NCBI GenBank assembly: GCA_913776965.1
Contig: CAJYQL010000097.1
Location: forward strand, 1-52,532
Reading direction: 5' to 3'
Origin: an uncultured Xylophilus sp.
Lineage (GTDB): Bacteria; Pseudomonadota; Gammaproteobacteria; Burkholderiales; Burkholderiaceae_C
Length of the DNA: 52,532 nucleotides
The first letter of the stretch is position 1. Each line of letters opens with the position of its first letter. Positions 47,264-52,532 of this stretch are shown piece by piece. Position numbers and translations under genes: made by a program. Under the pieces are notes generated by a model. That model made no database searches. It saw only the letters and a list, made by a program, of their open reading frames with translations, and was not told where the DNA came from.

Positions 47264-48277
47264 ATGACGACGACGATTCCATCCCCCGCGGGCGCCCGGT
47301 CCGTACCGGTGCCGGACGCGGCGCCCGCCGGCCTGCTCGACCATGCGCTGCGCCCGCGCTGGACGGTGCCGGTGCTGCTCCTGCTGGCCGTGCTGCCGTT
47401 CGCCGCGCGGGCGATCGGCGAGGACTTCTATATCGGCCTGGCGACCCGCATCCTGATCTTCGCGCTCGCCGCCACCAGCCTCAACCTGGTGCTCGGCTTC
47501 GGCGGCATGGTGAGCTTCGGCCACGCGGCCTTCATCGGCATGGGCGCCTATGCGGTCGGCATCCTGATGCAGCAGGGTATCGCGTCTGCCTGGATCGCCT
47601 GGCCGGCGGCGGTGCTGGCGAGCGCGCTGTTCGCCTTCGCGGTGGGGGCCGTCAGCCTGCGCACCCGGGGCGTCTACTTCATCATGATCACGCTGGCCTT
47701 CGCGCAGATGCTGTTCTACCTGATGGTGTCGATCAAGGCCTGGGGCGGCGAGGACGGCCTGACGCTGGCGGGCCGCTCGGTCCTCGGCGGCGGTGTCGAT
47801 CTGGCGGACGACACCCGCTTCTACTACGTGGTCCTGGTGCTGTTCGTGCTGGCCTTCCTCGGCATCCAGCGGCTGCTCAATGCCCGCTTCGGCCATGTAC
47901 TGCAGGCGATCCGCGAGAACGAGACCCGCATGGGCGCCATCGGCTTTCCGGTCTACCGCTACCAGCTGGCGGCCTTCACGCTGGCGGGCGCCATCGCGGG
48001 CCTCGCCGGCGCGCTGCTGGCCAACCAGTCGAGCTTCGTCAGCCCGTCGCTGCTGCAGTGGAACCAGTCGGGCCTGCTGCTGGTAATGGTGATCCTCGGC
48101 GGCGTCGGCCATGTCTGGGGCGGCTTTATCGGCGCGGTGGTGTTCCTGCTGCTGGAGGAAATCCTGGCGGCCTACACGATCCACTGGCAGTTCGGCCTGG
48201 GGGCGGTGCTGCTGCTGGTGGTGCTGGTGGCGCCGCACGGCCTGGCCGGGCTGCTGCAGCGCAGGAGGAGCGCATGA
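47264..48277 (+). CDS. ABC transporter permease, LivM type
   Basis: A 337-residue permease with an about 35-residue cytoplasmic N-terminus and about nine membrane segments. LVLGFGGMVSFGHAAFIGMG is the LivM signature and AIRENETRMGAIGFPVYRY the ATPase-contact loop. Overlaps livG by 4 bases. Confidence 0.94.
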   Translation: MTTTIPSPAGARSVPVPDAAPAGLLDHALRPRWTVPVLLLLAVLPFAARAIGEDFYIGLATRILIFALAATSLNLVLGFGGMVSFGHAAFIGMGAYAVGILMQQGIASAWIAWPAAVLASALFAFAVGAVSLRTRGVYFIMITLAFAQMLFYLMVSIKAWGGEDGLTLAGRSVLGGGVDLADDTRFYYVVLVLFVLAFLGIQRLLNARFGHVLQAIRENETRMGAIGFPVYRYQLAAFTLAGAIAGLAGALLANQSSFVSPSLLQWNQSGLLLVMVILGGVGHVWGGFIGAVVFLLLEEILAAYTIHWQFGLGAVLLLVVLVAPHGLAGLLQRRRSA

Positions 48278-49052
48278 GCACGCGCGCCGACACGCCACCG
48301 CTGCTGCACATCGACGGGCTGGTCAAGCGCTTCGGCGGGCTGGTCGCCACCGACCATGCGCAGATCGCCGTGCAGCCCGGCGAAATCCATGCGCTGATCG
48401 GCCCGAACGGCGCCGGCAAGACGACGCTGATCCACCAGATCTCCGGCACCCTGGCGCCGGACGCGGGCCGCATCCTGTTCCGCGGCGAGGACATCACCCG
48501 GCTGCCGATGCCGCAGCGGGTGCTGCGCGGCCTGGCGCGGTCCTACCAGATCACCAGCATCTTCCGCCGGCTGTCGGTGCTCGACAACGTGGCGCTGGCG
48601 GTGCAGGCGCGCGAGGGCAGCAGCATGCGCTTCTGGCAGGCCGCGCGCAGCGAGCGCGCCCGCTATGCGCAGGCGGCGGCCGTCGTCGAGCGGGTCGGGC
48701 TGGCCGCGCAGATGCATGCGGTCGCCGGCGCGCTGGCGCACGGCGAGCAGCGGCAGCTGGAGGTGGGCCTCGCGCTCGCCACCGCGCCGCAGCTGCTGCT
48801 GCTCGACGAGCCGATGGCCGGCATGGGCCCCGACGAATCCGAGCGCATGGTGGCGCTGCTGCAGTCGCTGCGCGGCGAAGCCACGGTGCTGCTGGTGGAG
48901 CACGACATGGATGCGGTGTTCCGCCTCGCCGACCGCATCTCGGTGCTGGTGTTCGGCCGGGTGATCGCCTGCGGCACGCCGGACGACATCCGCGGCAACG
49001 CCGAGGTCCGCCGCGCCTACCTGGGCGACGAAGCCGCCGAGGAGGCCGCCGC

Positions 49053-49056
<4 letters not shown>
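48274..49056 (+). CDS. ABC transporter ATP-binding protein, LivG type
   Basis: A 260-residue ATPase. Walker A GPNGAGKTTL (about residue 46), the signature region appears as AHGEQRQLEVGLALA (degenerate, as in many LivG proteins), Walker B LLLLDEPMAGM and H-loop LLVEHDMDAV. GAGGAG precedes ATG 48274. Confidence 0.95.
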
Positions 49057-49816
<760 letters not shown>

Positions 49817-49820
<4 letters not shown>

Positions 49821-50287
49821 CGCAGCTCGCCTTCGCCGACCCGACGGTGGTGTTCGCGCAACCGCTGCGCATCCGCTTCGCCCACTGCGACCCGGCGGGC
49901 ATCGTGTTCTTCCCGCAGTACTTGGTGCTGCAGAACGGGCTGGTCGAGGACTGGTTCACCGACGGCCTCGACATCAACTACGCCGACCTGCTCGGCCGCC
50001 GGCGCGTCGGCGTGCCGATCGTGCAGTTGCAGTGCCAGTTCCAGGCGATCAGCCGGATGGGCGACGCGGTGCGGCAGACGGTCGGCATCGAGCGCGTCGG
50101 CCGCAGCTCGCTGACGCTGGTGCTGCAGTGCCGCGGCGACGACGGCCTGCGCATGCAGTCGCGCCAGGTGCTGGTCACCACCGATCTCGATACCCACAAG
50201 GCTGTGCCGCTGCCCGATGACCTGCTGGCGGCCCTGCGCGGCCTGCCGCAGGGCAGCGACCCACCGACGACGACCGACCGGAGATAA
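49817..50287 (+). CDS. Acyl-CoA thioesterase, 4-hydroxybenzoyl-CoA thioesterase family
   Basis: A 156-residue hot-dog-fold thioesterase. RIRFAHCDPAGIVFFPQY contains the catalytic Asp of the 4HBT family, in the same setting as Pseudomonas 4-hydroxybenzoyl-CoA thioesterase (DCDPAGIV). It probably releases CoA from dead-end aryl-CoA or a pathway product, protecting the CoA pool. Coupled to livF by ATGA; RidA follows after 4 bases. Confidence 0.9.
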
Positions 50288-50291
50288 CCCG

Positions 50292-50684
50292 ATGCAGACC
50301 CTTCTTCCCCCCGGCTGGCCCCGTCCGCGCGGCTATGCCAACGGTGTCACCGCCCGCGGTCGCATGGTGTTCGTCGCCGGCATGATCGGCTGGGATGCTG
50401 ACGGCGTTTTCCACACCGACGACCTGGCCGGTCAGGTGCGCCAGGCGCTGCAGAACGTGGTCGCGGTGCTGGAGGCCGGCGGCGCGAAGCCCGAGCACAT
50501 CGTGCGCATGACCTGGTACGTGACCGACCGCAAGGCCTACGTCGCCGCCTATCCCGAGATCGGCAAGGCGTTTCGCGAGCTGATCGGCAGCTTCAACGCG
50601 GCGATGACGGCAGTCGAGGTGTCGGGCTTGGTCGAGGACCGGGCGAAGGTCGAGATCGAGGTTACGGCCGTCGTACCGGACTGA
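50292..50684 (+). CDS. RidA family enamine/imine deaminase
   Basis: A 130-residue RidA (YjgF/Rid) protein. Family features: FVAGMIGWDADG, QVRQALQNVVAVLEAGGAK, and the Arg in HIVRMTWYVTD, the position of the catalytic Arg in deaminating RidA proteins. RidA hydrolyses reactive enamine/imine intermediates to ketones and ammonia. In an anthranilate pathway, the amino-cyclohexenone CoA intermediate would give exactly such an enamine, so its presence supports a nitrogen-bearing substrate. Confidence 0.9.
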   Translation: MQTLLPPGWPRPRGYANGVTARGRMVFVAGMIGWDADGVFHTDDLAGQVRQALQNVVAVLEAGGAKPEHIVRMTWYVTDRKAYVAAYPEIGKAFRELIGSFNAAMTAVEVSGLVEDRAKVEIEVTAVVPD

Positions 50685-50694
50685 GGCGGTCGCC

Positions 50695-51561
50695 GTGCTC
50701 CCGCTGTACCGCGACTTCACGACGCAGGAACAGATCGACGCGCAGTACGACACCGCGATCCCGGTGGCCGACCGCGCGGCCGAGCTGCGCCACTACGCGG
50801 AGCGCAGCGCCCATGCGCGTGCCACGCTGCGCTGCATTCTCGACGTGCCCTACGGCCCGACCCGGGCCGAGTCGCTCGACATCTTTCCGGCGGACCGTCC
50901 GGGCGCGCCGGTGTTCGTCTTCATCCACGGCGGCTACTGGCGCGCGCTGTCGTCCAAGGAATTCAGCTGCGTGGCGCTGGGCCTGCAGCGGCGCGGCATC
51001 ACGGTGGTGGTGCCCGACTATGCGCTGTGCCCGGCGGTGACGGTCGGCGAGATCGTCCGGCAGATGCGCGCGGCCTGCGCCTGGGTCCTGCGCCAAATCG
51101 AAAACCACGGCGGCGATCCGCGCCGGGTGGCGGTGGGCGGCAGTTCCGCCGGCGCCCACCTGGCTGCGATGTGCCTGCAGACCGAATGGGACGCCGACTA
51201 CGGTCTGCCGCAGGACCCGTTCGCCGCCGCGGTGCTGGCGAGCGGCCTCTACGACCTGGCGCCGCTGCGCTGGAGCTGGCTGCAGCCCAAGATCCAGCTG
51301 ACCGAAGGCGACGTGCGCCGCCTGTCGCCAATCCATGGCGTGCGGTCCTGCGCCACGCCGGTAATGCTCACCTGGGGCGGCCGCGAGCAGGCCGAGTTCG
51401 CGCGGCAGTCGCTCGCCTGGCGCGATGCCTGGACGGCGGCGGGCAACGCATCGTCGCTGCTGGACCAGCCCGACGCCCACCACTTCTCGGCGATCCACGG
51501 CTTCGAGGCGCCGGACAGCCCGCTGTGCGACTGGCTGGCGAACGTCCTGCAGCAGGGCTGA
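50695..51561 (+). CDS. Alpha/beta hydrolase, kynurenine formamidase-like
   Basis: A 288-residue alpha/beta hydrolase. FVFIHGGYWRAL is the HGGxW oxyanion motif that typifies arylformamidases of the AFMID group; nucleophile Ser in VGGSSAGAHLA (GxSxG), acid probably in the region around HGVRSCATPVMLTWGG, and the catalytic His in PDAHHFSAI near the end. Family enzymes hydrolyse N-formylkynurenine or N-formylanthranilate; either would deliver anthranilate precursors to this pathway. GTG 50695 begins 10 bases after ridA. Carboxylesterase activity is an alternative. Confidence 0.82.
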   Translation: MLPLYRDFTTQEQIDAQYDTAIPVADRAAELRHYAERSAHARATLRCILDVPYGPTRAESLDIFPADRPGAPVFVFIHGGYWRALSSKEFSCVALGLQRRGITVVVPDYALCPAVTVGEIVRQMRAACAWVLRQIENHGGDPRRVAVGGSSAGAHLAAMCLQTEWDADYGLPQDPFAAAVLASGLYDLAPLRWSWLQPKIQLTEGDVRRLSPIHGVRSCATPVMLTWGGREQAEFARQSLAWRDAWTAAGNASSLLDQPDAHHFSAIHGFEAPDSPLCDWLANVLQQG

Positions 51562-51582
51562 CGCCGGGACCGACTCCCGGCG
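51562..51582. terminator. Hairpin between the island and yicC
   Basis: CGCCGGGA and TCCCGGCG form a perfect 8-bp stem with a CCGAC loop, directly after the hydrolase stop and 8 bases from the yicC stop on the other strand. It lacks a T-run but sits where both convergent transcripts end. Confidence 0.5.
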
Positions 51583-51589
51583 GAGCGCC

Positions 51590-52513
51590 TCACTCCAGGT
51601 TCTGCACCTGCTCGCGGATCTGCTCGATCAGCACCTTCATGTCGACGCTGATCCGCGTCAACTCCAGCGCGGCGGACTTTGAGCCCAGCGTGTTGGCTTC
51701 GCGGTGCAATTCCTGGATCAGAAAGTCGAGCCGCTTGCCGAGTTCGCCGCCCTTGCCGAGCAGCCGGTCGATCTCGTCGAGGTGGGAGTCGAGCCGGGTG
51801 ATCTCCTCGGCCACGTCGATGCGGATCGCGAAGGCGGTCGCTTCCGACAGCGCGCGGTCCTGCGCGGCTTCCGGCAGCACGGTGCCTTCGCCGAGGGCCA
51901 TCGCCTCGCGCCAGCGTTCCATGAAGCGCTGGCGCTGCTGTTCCACCAGCTGCGGCACCAGCGGTGTGGCCTGGGCGGCCAGGGCGCGCAGCTGGGCGAC
52001 GCGGTCGCGCAGCATCGCGGCCAGGCGCGCGCCTTCGCGTTCGCGTGCGGCCTGCAGGTCGGCGATCGCCTGGTCGGCGAGCGCCATCAGGCTGGCGCTC
52101 CAGTCGTAGGGGCGGCCGCGGTCCTGTTCGGCCGCCGAGAAGCGCAGCACTTCGGCGACCGACAGCGGCACCGCGCCCGGCAGCCAGGCGCGCACCGCAT
52201 CCTGCAGTCCGTTGAGCCGTTGCAGCATGCGGACCGACGGGTCGGGCAGGGCGGTGTCCGCATCGGTCTCGATGGCGGCACGCACCTCGACCTTGCCGCG
52301 CTTGATGCGGGTGGTGATGCGTTCGCGCAGGGCCGCCTCGTGGCTCCGCAGCTCGTCCGGCAGCCGGAAGGCGATGTCGAGGAAGCGGCTGTTGACCGAG
52401 CGGATCTCGAGTCCGAGCCGGCGTGCCGGCCCGGCGCGGCCGTCGCCTTCGGCACCGGCTGCGGGGCCGGTGTCCTGGACGCTGGCGTAGCCGGTCATGC
52501 TGTAGACTGCCAT
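51590..52513 (-). CDS. yicC: YicC/YloC family endoribonuclease
   Basis: A 307-residue YicC-family protein, starting MAVYSMTGYASVQ and ending with the conserved acidic region (KMLVEQIREQVQNLE-like, here DMKVLIEQIREQVQNLE). DFLIQELHREANTLGSKS is the family signature. YicC proteins are endoribonucleases that affect stationary-phase RNA turnover in E. coli. In many betaproteobacteria yicC directly precedes gmk on the same strand; here the same orientation is kept but the catabolic island of 14 kb lies between. The start lies 20 bases from the window end. Confidence 0.94.
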   Translation of the reverse strand: MAVYSMTGYASVQDTGPAAGAEGDGRAGPARRLGLEIRSVNSRFLDIAFRLPDELRSHEAALRERITTRIKRGKVEVRAAIETDADTALPDPSVRMLQRLNGLQDAVRAWLPGAVPLSVAEVLRFSAAEQDRGRPYDWSASLMALADQAIADLQAAREREGARLAAMLRDRVAQLRALAAQATPLVPQLVEQQRQRFMERWREAMALGEGTVLPEAAQDRALSEATAFAIRIDVAEEITRLDSHLDEIDRLLGKGGELGKRLDFLIQELHREANTLGSKSAALELTRISVDMKVLIEQIREQVQNLE

Positions 52514-52532
52514 GAGAATTCTGGAAGGTTGG

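Overview
The window comes from the chromosome of a high-GC betaproteobacterium, most likely of the order Burkholderiales, family Comamonadaceae. I base this on the gene order (dapF-DUF484-xerC, cobW-dksA-STAS-hslVU, a full dcw cluster ending ftsZ-lpxC, greB/spoT-rpoZ-gmk and yicC), on protein sequence character, and on two families of short interspersed repeats that I remember as abundant in that family. No species can be named from the sequence alone. Coding is dense; no gap exceeds 300 bases, and no tRNA, rRNA, transposase or CRISPR array was seen.

Region 1 (1-9789) carries housekeeping genes on the plus strand: the 3' part of dapF, a DUF484 gene, xerC, an RlmI-type rRNA methyltransferase, a His-rich CobW-family GTPase, a one-cysteine DksA, a STAS-domain protein, and the HslVU protease. 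A near-consensus heat-shock promoter lies just in front of hslV. The hslV-hslU gap is filled by two different repeat elements.

Region 2 (9790-29031) is the division and cell wall cluster: mraZ, rsmH, ftsL, ftsI, murE, murF, mraY, murD, ftsW, murG, murC, ddlB, ftsQ, ftsA, ftsZ, a strong terminator, lpxC, and a 58-residue membrane protein. Four GTG boxes spaced exactly 10 bases apart precede mraZ and look like the MraZ operator. Most genes overlap or abut, indicating translational coupling.

Region 3 (29080-37289) is mostly minus strand: a trimeric porin, ruvC, a soluble PAS hybrid histidine kinase, greB (plus strand), spoT, rpoZ and gmk.

Region 4 (37376-51561) is a 14-kb plus-strand catabolic island lying between gmk and yicC, which are neighbours in many relatives. 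It encodes a fused flavin monooxygenase/old-yellow-enzyme protein of the 2-aminobenzoyl-CoA (or salicylyl-CoA) type, an SDR, a MarR regulator, a crotonase, an acyl-CoA dehydrogenase, an aryl-CoA ligase, a five-gene branched-chain-type ABC importer, a 4HBT thioesterase, a RidA protein and a formamidase-like hydrolase. The reading is import of an aromatic acid, CoA activation, oxygenation and reduction of the ring while it is CoA-bound, beta-oxidation-like breakdown, and imine/thioester clean-up. The best candidate substrate is anthranilate. The island starts with a perfect 17-bp palindrome over a consensus -35 box, a plausible MarR operator. Region 5 is yicC on the minus strand at the window end.

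The most unusual signal is a roughly 55-bp two-hairpin repeat present in seven copies. Four of them lie inside or at the ends of essential or important genes (dapF, murE, xerC, murC/ddlB) without breaking the reading frames.
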